A stretch of 64,000 nt of DNA from Pachyseris speciosa (GCA_016490735.1 JAEMWC010001488.1:50001-114000), one strand, 5' to 3'. Counted from the first letter of the stretch, positions 43,663 to 55,489 are shown. Program-made: numbers and translations. Notes: generated by a model not told the origin, from the letters alone.

Positions 43663-44756
43663 TTGTATTTGGTCCGCACAAAATAACAGCGACCTACGGT
43701 AGGTCATCTTCGGGTGCTCAACTTCGTACAAATCTTCGTTGACAGTCGGAGATTACCAAACATCCGCTGGAACGATTCACACAACTTAACGAAATTGACG
43801 TTTGCTGTGAAGGAAACATAGTAAAATTCTACTTATTTATTCAGCGAAATTCAGCAAAATGAGGAATGTGAATTGTAAAATCTACTTATCTTCGTTATTT
43901 ACGCATAGAAACGCTCAAGACTTTCTTTGTACGCTGTGGATTATATGGCCGGCAGCCGGTAACGGTCTCAAATAAAACTGACTGCCTGGGAGTCAGAAAT
44001 TTCTATAAAATTTCTCCGAAATGCCTCATTCCGACTGCCTGAAAGTATTATATCTTCGTTTGGAATTGCCAAGCGATTATGGAGAGGAAGATGGCTTCGC
44101 AGCTGAACATTCTTGCAAACTTGGGCATATTATGAAATCGCCATATTCTGGACACTTGAACAATTTTGTGGCTTAACTCACGGGCACGGTTTCATGGAGG
44201 GTTTAGAAATGTGGCCCGTCAGTCTGAGATTTCTATCTACTCTGAACGTGAAGTCTCTTGTAAATCTTTGAACATATTCTACCTTTCAAGATGTGCCAAG
44301 CAATTACAAAACATTCAATTTATTCTGCTGGTAACAGATAATTTTCTGCAAATTGACAAGCCAATTTAGGCTTGACACACGGGCACCCTTTCACACCCGG
44401 GGGATGGGGGGATGGGGGGGGGGTACTCCCTTATATGGCCTATATAGAATGTCCGGCTCGGTTCAGCAGACGTTGGTGGCGACTCAGGGAGAATAGGACC
44501 GACACAAATAACGACTGCGATCGAACGCGTGGCAAGTGTGCGGCCCTCTATTTCAGACCTGACCAGAAATTCGATACCCTATTTCAAAGACCTATTTCAC
44601 GTACACTGTTGGTATAAGCATAATTAAAAGACAAAAAAGAAGGGCTTTTGTTGATTTCTTATCGCCTAATGATGAAGAAGTAGCTTCTTCTAAAAAACAT
44701 ACCCTATTTCAGACCAAAATGGTCAAAATCGATCACTTATGTCGCACTGATACGGA

Positions 44757-45004
44757 TCGTCAATAGCATTTGTCGATTCGTACGGATCGTACGAGCCGTC
44801 AATCTTGCTTAAGCTCTGTATGCTGAACTCATACGGAGCGTGCATCTCATTATGACATCAGGAGTGCATCTAATTATTACGTCAGGGCACAGTGTGTCGA
44901 TTCGTACGCTCCGTACGGAACGTACGAATTGACAACCTTGCTTGCGCTCCGTATGCTGAAGTCATACGGAGCGTGCATCTCATTACATCAGGAGTGCATC
45001 TCAA
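44757..45004. repeat. Duplicated palindrome-rich unit
   Basis: TCATACGGAGCGTGCATCTC followed by ATCAGGAGTGCATCT occurs twice (near 44828 and 44963). ACGCTCCGTACGGAACGT is a near-palindrome related to the satellite downstream. Confidence 0.6.
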
Positions 45005-45745
45005 TGCGTGTATCAAAAATACTAGTGCGGTAAACAAGCCAGTAGAAAGAATTTATATTGTATAGCGATGTTTCTCGTGACGTCACCCATTGTTATTAAT
45101 ATGCCAACCAGTACCTAATTGGCTGTTGAAACAAGGACTTCTTTTGTTCCATGGTTGGCAAATTTGAATATGAAAAGAAATGTGACGTCAATGTTTGTAA
45201 ACAAGAAACATCGCTATATCTCGTTCTTTAAGCTTGAAACCGAAAATCAGGCGTTTTCAAAACTGGTCTCATGCACAATCATACGCCTCTTCAACAAGCG
45301 AAAATAGTGCGAGTATAAAAAATACTAGTGCGGTAAACAAGCCGGTGGGAAGAATGTATATTGTATACCTCGTTCTTTAAGCGTGAAACCGAAAATCGGG
45401 CCTTTTCAAAACTGGTCTCATGCACAATCATACGCCTCTTCAACAAGCGAAAATAGTGCGAGTATAAAAAATACTAGTGCGGTAAACAAGCCGGTGGGAA
45501 GAATGTATATTGTATACCTCGTTCTTTAAGCGTGAAACCGAAAATCGGGCCTTTTCAAAACTGGTCTCATGCACAATCATACGCTTCTTCAACAAGCGAA
45601 AATAGTGCGAGTATAAAAAATACTAGTGCGGTAAACAAGCCGGTGGGAAGAATGTATATTGTATACCTCGTTCTTTAAGCGTGAAACCGAAAATCAGGCC
45701 TATTCAAAACTGGTCTCATGCACAATCATACGCTTCTTCAACAAG
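45005..45745. repeat. 149 bp tandem array, four units
   Basis: GAGTATAAAAAATACTAGTGC occurs at 45311, 45460 and 45609, exactly 149 bp apart, with a first divergent unit from about 45002. Each unit has CATGCACAATCATACGC and CTTCAACAAGCG. The first unit contains the MITE at 45063-45216; the others do not. Confidence 0.85.
45063..45216. mobile_element. 154 bp TA-flanked MITE
   Basis: TAGCGATGTTTCT and AGAAACATCGCTA are terminal inverted repeats, with TGACGTCA near both ends. TA lies on each side (45061-45062, 45217-45218), as for mariner-type elements. The later 149 bp units show the site without the insertion. Confidence 0.8.
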
Positions 45746-45750
45746 CGAGA

Positions 45751-46756
45751 CGGATCGACTGCTACCTTTACGCTCCATACATTCCGTAAGGATCGACAAA
45801 ACGTATGGCCACCCACACCAACAGTAGAGAGAGATGCAATACTCGAAGCGTATGCTGCTCTTTACGGATCGACTGCTAGGTTTACGCTTCGTACGCTCCG
45901 TGCGGATCGACAAAACGCATAGCCACCCACACCAACAGTATCCATAAAAATATTCTAAGTCCCATTAATAGGATGCAATACTCGAAGCGAGTGCTACACT
46001 TTACGGATCGACTGCTACCTTTACGCTCCGTACGTTCCGTACGGATTGACAAAACGTATGGCCACCAACACGAACAGTATCCATGAAAATATTCTCCCCA
46101 CTAATGATATGCAATACTCGAAGCGTATGCTGCTCCTTACGGATCGACTGCCAGGTTTACGCTCCGTACGGATCGACAAAACGCATGGCCACCCACACCA
46201 ACAGTATCCATAAAAATATTATAAGTCCCATTAATAGGATGCAATTCACGAAGCGTATTCTACACTTTACGGATCGACTGCTACCTTTACGCTCCGTACG
46301 TTTCGTACGGATCGACAAAACGTATGACCACTCGCACCAACAGTATCCATGAAAATATACCAAGTCCCACTAGTGAGATGCAATACTCGAAGCGTATGCT
46401 ACACTTTACGGAGCGACTGCTACCTTTACGCTCCGTACGTTTCGTACGGATCGACAAAACGCATGACCACCCGCACCAACAGTATCCATGAAAATATACC
46501 AAGTCCCACTAGTGAGATGCAATACTCGAGGCGTATGCTACACTTGACGGATCGAATGCTACCTTTACGCTCCGTACATTCCGTACGGATCGACAAAACG
46601 CATGACCACCCGCACCAACGGTATCCATGAAAATATACCAAGTCCCACTAGTGAGATGCAATACTCGAGGCGTATGCTACACTTGACGGATCGACTGCTA
46701 CCTTTACGTTCCCGTACATTCCGTACGGATCGACAAAACGTATGACCACCCACACC
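45751..46756. repeat. 139 bp satellite, left block
   Basis: The anchor CGGATCGACTGCTA (or a close variant) occurs at 45751, 45865, 46004, 46140, 46270, 46409, 46548 and 46687, mostly 139 bp apart. Each unit has the near-palindrome CCGTACGTTCCGTACGG and CCACCCACACCAACAGTATC. Numerous short open frames on both strands are artefacts. Confidence 0.9.
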
Positions 46757-46890
46757 TAGGCTTTTGTACATTATGCTAGCATTTTTTCGAGCATTTTAGT
46801 GAGGCAAAGCATTGAGCATTATTCGAGCATTTTAGTGGCATTTTCCCGGAAAATTAACTTTTTTTCCGAGAAACTGAGAAAGAGTTAAAC
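46757..46890. mobile_element. Partial copy of the 40163 hAT-like MITE
   Basis: Starts TAGGCTTTTGTACATTATG and follows the 40163 element through GGCATTTTCCCGGAAAATTA, then diverges. The right terminus is missing. Confidence 0.8.
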
Positions 46891-47106
46891 ATGTTATTGT
46901 TATTACTATTATTATGTAGAATGTAGCACAGGGATTTTCCCTGGGAAGACATATCCAGTCAAGTCTCATCCCGAGACCTCAGACTTCCAGCACTTTTCTG
47001 AGGATATGTGCCGATCCGAGGAATGCCGACTTTTGCATCGTCCTTGTTCGGTTTTTAATTCCTAGGTTCTCCAAGTGGCCTGCCAGCTTCTTGGACACTG
47101 AACCTA

Positions 47107-47163
<57 letters not shown>

Positions 47164-47395
47164 CATTATTATTATTATTAAAGAAATTCTAATAACGGAA
47201 GCTTTAGATAAACAATTAAGAATAAAAGTTAGTGATAAAAATTGTGAATGACGTTTCGATGAATCGTTCATCATTTTCAAATTCGTAAAAAACTAAAAGT
47301 CAAAATCTTGTGAGTTCTTTATATGCTAAAATGTGTGTGAGAATCTCGTTGCATGTAATTAAAAACGCTACAATATGGAACGTAGAAAGTGATAA
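46891..47395. other. Mosaic filler with ATT microsatellite
   Basis: (ATT)n at about 47108-47179. A hammerhead-like block (GATGAACGATTCATCGAAACG on the minus strand) lies at 47254-47274, upstream of the Penelope-like fragment in plus coordinates and therefore 3' of it on its coding strand. Confidence 0.45.
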
Positions 47396-47737
47396 TTAGG
47401 TACTAAATAGTTTTGCTTTGATTGAATCAGATTGAGTGTTCAGCTTAGGTTTCATTTCTTGGATAAAAAGCATTTCGTAAATTAAGCATTCAAATTTCCC
47501 ACGACATTTCTTTAGAATGGTGAATTGTTCCTGAAGATCTTTGTTTCTCTGATTGTGCGCGTCACGCAGGTGTTTTCCAATGGCAGAGTGTTTGTGTTCC
47601 TCAATGCGTTGAAAAAGGTGTCGGCGAGTATAGCCAACATAATCTGCATCACACAGATCACATTTGAATTTATAGACAACGCATTGTTGATTTATTAACG
47701 GTGGTTTGGCCTCTGCTACTTTGATGTCGTCGGCCAC
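47396..47737 (-). pseudogene. Penelope-like GIY-YIG endonuclease fragment
   Basis: The minus strand reads VVYKFKCDLCDADYVGYTRR (the CxxC and YVG core of the GIY-YIG fold), then LFQRIEEHKHSAIGKHLRD, FECLIYEMLFIQEMKPKLN with the catalytic Glu, to a stop at 47396. This is the C-terminal endonuclease of a Penelope-like element, about 113 residues and uninterrupted. Upstream the frame runs into satellite sequence, so the reverse transcriptase is missing. Confidence 0.85.
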
Positions 47738-48445
47738 CCACACCAACAGTATCCATGAAAATATTCTAAATCCCATCAATGAGATGCAATTCACGAAGCG
47801 TATGCTACACTTTACGGATCGACTGCTACCTTTACGTTCCGTGCGTTCCGTGCGGATCGACAAAAGGTATGGCCACCCACATCAACAGTATCCATGAAAA
47901 CATACTAGGTCCCACTAATGAGATGAAATTCACGAAGCGTATGCTACACTTTACGGATCGACTGCTACGTTTACGCTTCGTACGTTCCGTACGGATCGAG
48001 AAAACACCACACCAACAGTATGCATGAAAATATTCTTTAGTCCCACTAATGAGATGTAACAGATGGAATTAACGAAGCGTATGCTACACTTCTGACCCTT
48101 TACGGATCGACTTCTACCTTTACGCTCCGTACGTTCCGTACGGATCGACAAAGCACCACACCAACAGTATCCATGAAAATATTCTTAAGTCCCACTAATG
48201 AGATGTAATTCACGAAGCGTAATGCTACACTATACGGATCGACTGCTAGGTTTCAATCCGCACGCTCCGTACGGATCGACAAACCGTATGGCCACCCACT
48301 CCATCATATCCACGAAAATATTCTAAGTCCCACTAATGAGATGCAATTCACGAAGCGTATGTTGTTCTTTACGGATCGACTGCTAGGTTTACGTTCCGTA
48401 CGCTCCGTACGAGTCGATACGGCGCTTATACGGATTGATACAGTG
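47738..48445. repeat. 139 bp satellite, right block
   Basis: Anchors at 47815, 47954, 48103, 48235 and 48372 continue the array of 45751-46756. The last units are more divergent (spacing 149, 132, 137). Confidence 0.9.
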
Positions 48446-49170
48446 CGTGTGTATTGGACAGCCCCCAAATCGATACCTTATTTCAGACCAAGGCTGTGAA
48501 ACCCTGCCCGTGTGTCAAACCGGAATTGGCTAGTCAATTTGCAGAAAAGTATCTGTTACTAGCAGAATGTATTGAATGTTTTGTAATTGCTTGGCACTTC
48601 TTGAAAGGTAGAATATGTTCAAAGATTTACACGAGACTTCACGTTCCGTTTAGATAGCGGAAATCTCAGACTGCCGGCCCACATTTCTAAAGCCTCCATG
48701 AAACCGTGCCCGCGAGTTAAGCCACAAAATTTTTTTATGTCGAGAATATGGCGATTTCATAATACGCTCAAGTTTGCAAAAATGTTCAGCCGCGAAGCCA
48801 TCTTCTTTTCCATAATCGCTTGGCAATTCCAAACGAAGATATAATACTTTCAGGTAGTTGGAATGAGGTATTTCGCAGAAATTTTATATAAATTTCTTAC
48901 TCCCAGGCAGTTTTATTTGAGACCGTTACCGGTTGCCGGCCATAAAATCCACAGCGTACAAAGAAATTATGTCTCAAGCGTGTCCATGCGTAAATAACGA
49001 AGAAAATTATATTTTACATTTCACATTCCTCATTTTGCTGAATTTCGCTGAATAAGTAGAATTTATCAATGTTTCCTTTACAGTGAACATCAATTTCGTT
49101 ACGTTGCGTGACGGATGCTTGGCAATCTCCTACCGTCAACGAAGATTTGTACGAAGTTGAGCACCCGAAG

Positions 49171-49417
49171 CAGGCGCGGATCCAGGTAAAATAGTGACCG
49201 TTTCCCGGTAGGGTGGGTCCGGGGACTATACCCCGGAAAAACGTTTTGGTTTTGCCAAAGTGCGTTTCGCTGGGCTTTTGAGTCTTTCCGACAGGATATT
49301 GGCCAGCTTTCAAGATAAAGGCTTGGTAATTTTGCTTTTATTTTTAAAAATATATTACTTTTCAAAGCTCTGACCGTTTTCCGTAAAAGGGTGGAAACCG
49401 GTTGGGATCCGCGCCTG
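49171..49417. mobile_element. MITE in right arm, 247 bp, with empty site in left arm
   Basis: CAGGCGCGGATCC and its reverse complement bound it. CGAAG is duplicated at 49166-49170 and 49418-49422. The left arm of the giant inverted repeat has the uninserted sequence (ATCTTCGGGTGC near 43707-43718). The ends look hAT-like though the duplication is short. Confidence 0.85.
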
Positions 49418-49466
49418 CGAAGATGACATACCGTTGGTGGATTTTATTTTGTGCCGACCTCTGTAT

Positions 49467-49581
49467 ACCCTGGGTGCCAGAGGCTTTATTTTTCTTAGCG
49501 AGTTCGGCGGTTTATAACCCGCTAAACGCAAAGCGAACGGAGACGCGAAAAATAAGAACCTCTGGTCACGGCAGTTGAGAA
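49467..49581. mobile_element. Short MITE copy (TGCCAGAGG family), copy a
   Basis: TACCCTGGGTGCCAGAGG at one end and AACCTCTGGTCACGGCAG at the other, with AAAAATAA tracts inside. Related copies lie at 55354-55489 and 56817-56940. Confidence 0.65.
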
Positions 49582-51049
49582 CCTCACTTCTATGCAATTT
49601 CGAAATGAGATATCTCGGCAAACCGGTTTTCTACAGTGTTTGCTTGTTTTCATAATTTGACATGACGTGTCGCTGCGGTGCACAGGCTTCCCAAGCTCAA
49701 AATTGGACTCTGCATCAGCTTGTTTATATAGAGAATTGTATGGGAAAGTCGCCGGTTTGTAAAAAAAATGTGTAAATAACTATCTAATCAGAAATAAAGT
49801 TTTCCTACCTCAAATGTGTCGCGTGCTTGTCTCTTGTGCCGATTTTGAAGCCATTCTGACGCCGTTCAGTGAAGTTTTTCGAAATCGTTGTCTCTCCTTC
49901 TAAAAGAAGTAGAAGGCAGACCACTCCATCGATCGCATCAATCGCTGGCCAGACGTCACTCCACAAATCGCTCTCTCATTGAAAGGAAAAGTCCCGAATC
50001 GCAATAAAACCAACAGTTCCATAAAGCCCAATAAATTTCACTCCATCTATGTGTGCTTCGGCGGTCAAAAGACTCGTGAAGAACGAAAAATTTGGCTTGA
50101 AGTTCGCCTCTTCGGCTTTCCTGATATGCTTGTGACCGACCTCGCGACAACGGCCGTTAACGCAAGGTCAAGTAGCTGGTTTCTGCTTGGTCCATTTGAA
50201 TTAAGTCACGCGCTGACAACACGACCCTCCACCGGAAGGAAAGGTACATTTTGTCGCGAATCAAGTGTCACACTAAGGCTGCAGCTGGTTTGTAACCGTT
50301 ACAGAGTTCACAACTATCAAGCAAATTTAGAACGATAACTATCTTAAAGGTCAAATGAACCAAAATTTCGAAAACTTTTCTTTGTGTCATTTCAAAGTGA
50401 CCGAACACTAAAGAGGACTACTGGAATACAAAATCACGAAGAAATTGTCCTATCTGAGCTTTTAAGGGAGTAAAACAACATGGAGTACGGAAATATCCGA
50501 AGAACAAACGAAAACGTTTCTGAAATGGCCGCGCGCTTTACATGGAAGGAATGGAAACAAGCACGTGTTGTTGTGACGTCACTATTGGCGAGTGGATGAG
50601 GAGCTCAATCTCAATGCTATACTTATTCTTTGCGATCTGTCGAAAAGTTCTTCGTTTTAACCTTTCGTTCTCTCTTCGAAAAAGGCCGAGGAAGTCGAAC
50701 ATGTGGTTTTTAACGTAGAGCGGTACTAGTATGAACCAATTAATGCACTGATTAATGGCAACGGAACCGTATGCTGGAACCTCCGATGACTCGTCTGACT
50801 GCAAAGAATACGATGTAAACAAGGACCGAATCGGTCAAGTGGATTGGTGAGCATTTGTTTACTCAATATACTGTAAAAGATCGCCGTAGAATGGTCAATA
50901 AATACGTTGGAATCGCCCTTGAAGCATTTGCTTTGTTCTCTGTGGTGTTTAATTGTATTTTCGATGTATACTGTGAAGCCATACTTGCATGCTCTGCTGT
51001 TGTTTTGATCCGCGTTTCTTCTATATTAATATTCACCATACTATGAAAA

Positions 51050-53987
51050 GGTGGCCATAAAATTACAACTGCATGGTGTTCGCTTTCATTTCACGCATTT
51101 TATCTGCTCCCTGTGTTTTTTGTACATTTTCACTGTTTATTGTTATGCAATACCATAATTTCCATGCAGCTGTTTTTGTGAGTCCGATTTCATTCCGATG
51201 ACACTGCGTGAACAATCCCAAAGGCTAGATAACATGTACAATCGTTGTAACAGGGGTATCCGTGAATTGACAAAATGCCAGTGATTAAATCTTATATGCT
51301 TTTTTTAATGAAATGTTTACTTTTCTTTACAATCTTGACTTGCACTTAAATGCAGGTGCATTTCTGGAAACTGTGTGCCCATGCAAACTGGGCAGGAAAG
51401 TGTCTGCTGTCGTCTGATAAGATACCACATTCCATGTCCTGTATTACTGAGAATGAGAATTTTACTGCTGTGTGCAGCTGTTATTTAAATAACTTATAAC
51501 CAGTATCTAGAGAATGAAGGCCCGATTTATAATGAGCCACTAAATGGGGATGTATATGTATGCTTGTAAACATTGTCATATTTTTTGTCAGACCATCACC
51601 AACATAAGTATGTGTGTCTGGAAAAGGTTTCTGATTTTGGGTAATGCATGAATTATGTGGGATTGTCATGTAAGGAGTTCACCTACAATTGGTGTATGTC
51701 AGTATCAAAATGGCCACGGAAAAGAGCATAGTCATAATTTTGGTCTAGAAATGAGCAAGCTTGTGAATGGGTGGGCTGTACACTGATGCTAAACATCTCA
51801 TGGCCATTAACAACCTCCCTGAAAGTTTTCCATTTGGTATATATTCTGTATCATTACACTACTTGCAATAACTTGCATGATGTCAAAGTGATTTAACATA
51901 ATTCATTGTCCCATAACTCCATCCAATCTAGATGTGGTTACTTGCACCATTTGTACAGATACATGTATTTGTCATACCACCAAAACTGCTGCCAAAACAA
52001 ATCAAGCATTCCTTTAGGATTAAAAATACTTAGATGATAAATTATTATGTCCTTTGACTGTAAAATGAAATATTATGTAGCTCCAGAGGGTATATAATTC
52101 ATGCCACTAAGAATTTTATGAACCAAATGAGGAAAAAGGTGGTGAAAATTTTGTCACCCAAGGTTTGAGAGTATGGTGAGGGTGGTAAAGGGTATTTTCG
52201 TGAGCCATGAATTGCCTTTTTAGTTTCCCGTGAAATGTGAAATGGCCGTTTTTTTCCTCGTGAAATGTGATTGTGGTAATAACCGTGATCTGTGATTTTT
52301 GATTATAATTGTCTGTCAAATGAGAATCGGGTGTTTAATTGACTGTGAACTGTGATTTAGTTTCATGTTTCTTTAATTTTGAGAGAAATTATAACAATAG
52401 ATGCCATATGGTACAGTACAAACTATACTGCGTTCCATTGCAATCTGAAACGTCATTCTTGACCCTGGGCCGTGATTGCCATGGAAACCTGTCTGGGATA
52501 GCTTTGCTCATCAATGGAAAGAGCCTCTGAAGGTCGCGAGATTCTACCAAACGTAACTGTTGTGATGAGTTATATGGCAAACAGTAACAAGAAATCCTTA
52601 ATCCACAAGGAGAAGGTCTGTTTTTCAATGTTTGCCACGTTAAATCATGAGCCCCAAAATTAAACAATAACTGTAAGCATATTCTACCTTATATGCTGTG
52701 TGCATTTGTTTGTTTGTGGTTGTTTTTTTGCTGTTCACACCCTAATTTAAACTTGCATTGTACTGTAAACATTTAGTAAAAAAAACATGTTCTTTCACCA
52801 ATCTCGTTACAATCCCTGATGAAGTCTGTGTGATCAGAGGAAACCGGTCGAATAGCAAAGATGTTAACAAAAGCTGTGGCTGTGTACTGTTCACTAGTTT
52901 AAAAAAAAAACACATCAGACAAGGGAGTGCTTTGACTGTAGTTCTTCTTCTGACCAAAGTAAGGGATTGTATGTTTAATCATGTGGGAGGGTGGGCTGGA
53001 GTAATTTGGGGAGGGTCACCGAAAAAAAAAATCATCCTTAGCGGGAGGGTCATCCATTTATCAAACAGCATTTTTACTCTCAATTCAAACGTCTCAAACG
53101 TTATGGGTTCGTGGGTTTCCTTTACTGTACAGTTTCGAATGAATAAATTTTCGAAAACAATGGAAAATAGGCAAAAGGAAACTTACAACGTTTTTTATGA
53201 ATTTTTTTTTTTTGGGGGGGGGGGGGTGGCCTCGTTTTTACTCTGACTATCTGTGAAGGGCCATGCTTTATTTTCAAGACATAAGTGGAGGGCCAAGGGT
53301 ATCCTATTTAATAGTTAGTCCAGCCCACCTTCACCATATCTCGCAATGGAGGTCAGTTTGCGATGTTAGCACTATAACTTAAGTATCACATTACAGAGCA
53401 CCTGCTTTTTAAGCACGTCCGATATGCAAACAGACGGCTTTGTTTTGAAAATACTCGCGATGTTCTTTTATCTCGCATTACCAGTTTTGAACAAGTTGAA
53501 TTGAAGTTCTGCTTGCCGATATATCGCAAGCTAAGGCGACATAATTAATTTTCAATTTGGAGCAATTGCCTGGCTTTCGGCTTATAAATCTGAGACAACT
53601 TGTTCCTGTGAGGTCAAACTCCCGTCCAGGTTGCCGTGTGAAGAGGACGCTCAGTTACTCCGCTTTCTAGGATATTATTATCCAACCACTAAGATCATCC
53701 TCCTTGAATGTTAACAAGCGCTTACTTTTCCGAAAGGATGCGAAGTGAAAGGCTCTGGCCAAATATATTTACGGCTCCCGTTCATTACGTAAATTCGATT
53801 TGTACGCCACTGATAAGGATGTCAATGGTTTGAACGGACGTCTCAGCTCTTCACATCCCAGCAAACTTAATATAAGATCTAATTATCAGAGAGAGCAAAA
53901 GGATCACTCTACTTCCAGCTATTTGAAACAAGAAGGAAAATGCCTACTGCTAACTTTCTGCCGTTTTGCAAACGCTGAGCGAATACA
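51050..53987. other. Element core, no recognisable gene
   Basis: Between the arms of the 49680-55162 element. A G-run near 53213-53227 and a block GATGAAGTCTGTGTGATCAGA near 52817 that resembles the Penelope-type motif. No open frame matches a transposase. Confidence 0.35.
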
Positions 53988-54069
53988 TTAGGAATTGCCG
54001 CTTGAAGTCGTCCCGTTATTCGGCGGTCTAGAATTGTTGTCGGTGTTGCTTCTTTTCTGGCCGATTTTT

Positions 54070-54382
54070 GTTTTGGATTCCACGTTTTTATTCTTTAAAA
54101 AAGTTGGTACGGCATCATCTTTCAAGTCAGTCTTCGTGGCTTGAAAGCTGGAACTAGCGAACTCCTTGCCACGAGATTTTGTTTGAAGATGTGTGGTGTG
54201 AAATGTAAAATGGTCTGCACAAGCGATTCCCTCTTCAGTCTTATGAGCCATTTCCTCCGTAGTTTTGGGTCATGTGGAAACTTGAAAGTGCTTACTTTAC
54301 ACTTGGAATTGTTGCTGCAGTTTATTGCAGCACAAAACACACTGCTTTCCGCTAAAAAAACGACACTAATTTCAAGACTCAC
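54070..54382 (-). pseudogene. THAP zinc-finger domain, frameshifted
   Basis: The minus strand reads VFCAAINCSNNSKCKVSTFK then FPHDPKLRRKWLIRLKRE, the N-terminal half of a THAP C2CH finger. Near 54220 the frame changes and continues GIACADHFTFHTTHLQTKS and DLKDDAVPTFL, the Cys-x2-His pair and the C-terminal AVPTFL box. THAP domains bind specific DNA. A stop at 53988 follows a Ser/Lys-rich tail. One frameshift breaks it; an intron could be an alternative explanation. Confidence 0.75.
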
Positions 54383-55353
54383 TTGTAGTTTTTAATGTTC
54401 CCGCAATTTTTCAGCTCGCCAATAGTGACGTCACTACTGTTAATTCCGACAAATTCCCGACAATTGACCCGACCGCTCTACGAATATCAAAGCCAAAACG
54501 AAGCGCTTTTCAGCATCCAATATCTCTGGGATGCAATACCCGATCACTCTGAAACTCCAGAATATGTTTATTTCTTACTTAAGCTACAAAATTCAATAAA
54601 AATTGACTTAAGAAAAAAATTTTGGTTCATTTGACCTTTAAGCTGAAAATCCAATCAGAAACCAGCTACTTGACCTTGCGTTAACGGCCGTTGTCGCGAG
54701 GTCGGTCACAAGCATATCAGGAAAGCCGAAGAGGCGAACTTCAAGCCAAATTTTTCGTTCTTCACGAGTCTTTTGACCGCCGAAGCACACATAGATGGAG
54801 TGAAATTTATTGGGCTTTATGGAACTGTTGGTTTTATTGCGATTCGGGACTTTTCCTTTCGATGAGAGAGCGATTTATGGAGTGACTTCTGGCCAGCGAT
54901 TGATGCGATCGATGGAGTGGTCTGCCTTCTACTTCTTTTAGAAGGAGAGACAACGATTTCGAAAAACTTCACTGAACGGCGTCAGAATGGCTTCAAAATC
55001 GGCACAAGAGACAAGTACGCGACACATTTGAGGTAGGAAAACTTTATTTCTGATTAGATAGTTATTTACACATTTTTTTTTACAAACCGGCGACTTTCCC
55101 ATACAATTCTCTATATAAACAAGCTGATGCAGAGTCCAATTTTGAGCTTGGGAAGCCTGTGCGTGGTGATGCCTCAAACCGCTTGCTTGTGTCTCGTGTA
55201 ACTAGCTAAATTCGTGAGCTGCGTTTCCACAACCCGGGTAAAATTATAGCGTCTGTGAAAAGTGTTTAAATTTGTTAAGTTTCGGATCTGGAAGGTTCAA
55301 TTTTTTCGACGGTGTCTACGCGAGACAGACAAAGATAGCTACGATCGAGTTTG

Positions 55354-55489
55354 TACCCTGGGTGCCAGAGGTTATTTTTTCCATTTGAAGGAGGAAAATT
55401 ACGCGTCGTAGCAGCGTCAAAGAGGCTATGCGTTTCGCGGGTTAACCACTTCTCGCTAAGAAAAATAAAACCTCTGGCACTTAGAGTAT
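55354..55489. mobile_element. TGCCAGAGG-family MITE, copy b
   Basis: TACCCTGGGTGCCAGAGGTT at the left and AAAACCTCTGGCACTTAGAG at the right; contains CCATTTGAAGGAGG like copy c. Confidence 0.75.

Larger units (their letters stand above)
43671..49459. mobile_element. Giant inverted-repeat element with internal satellite
   Basis: Left arm 43671-44395 and right arm about 48492-49459 are reverse complements over about 720 bp once the MITE at 49171-49417 is removed. Matching words include GCACAAAATAA at the tips, CCATGAAACCGTGCCCG, and CCGTTACCGG inside. The 4.1 kb core is mostly tandem repeats plus a Penelope-like fragment. No transposase was found, so it is non-autonomous or of unknown class. 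No target duplication could be fixed. Confidence 0.75.
49680..55162 (-). mobile_element. Inverted-repeat element with THAP-domain gene remnant
   Basis: GCACAGGCTTCCCAAGCTC at 49680 and its reverse complement ending 55162 start arms that match over about 500 bp (to about 50190 and 54655), then in patches to TGACGTCACTATTGGCGAG near 50575 and its mirror near 54420. A minus-strand THAP remnant lies just inside the right arm, where a transposase would begin. THAP domains occur in P-element and some Kolobok transposases. No catalytic domain is recognised and no target duplication was found. Confidence 0.6.

Noticed and set aside
45716..48151. Many 60-90 residue frames on both strands
   Set aside because: All are readings of the 139 bp satellite units.
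52815..52850. Hammerhead ribozyme (CTGATGA ... GAAACC)
   Set aside because: The bases next to stem II do not pair and no stem I partner was found; kept only as a weak Penelope-type motif.
52758..53246. 162-residue plus-strand open frame
   Set aside because: Composition is driven by A-runs and G-runs, the minus strand is also open at its left end, and no domain is visible.
49956..54885. Two almost identical 64-codon frames (SRGRSQAYQESRRGELQAKF) as a duplicated gene
   Set aside because: They occupy the inverted arms of the THAP element, so identity follows from the arms; the opposite strand is equally open.
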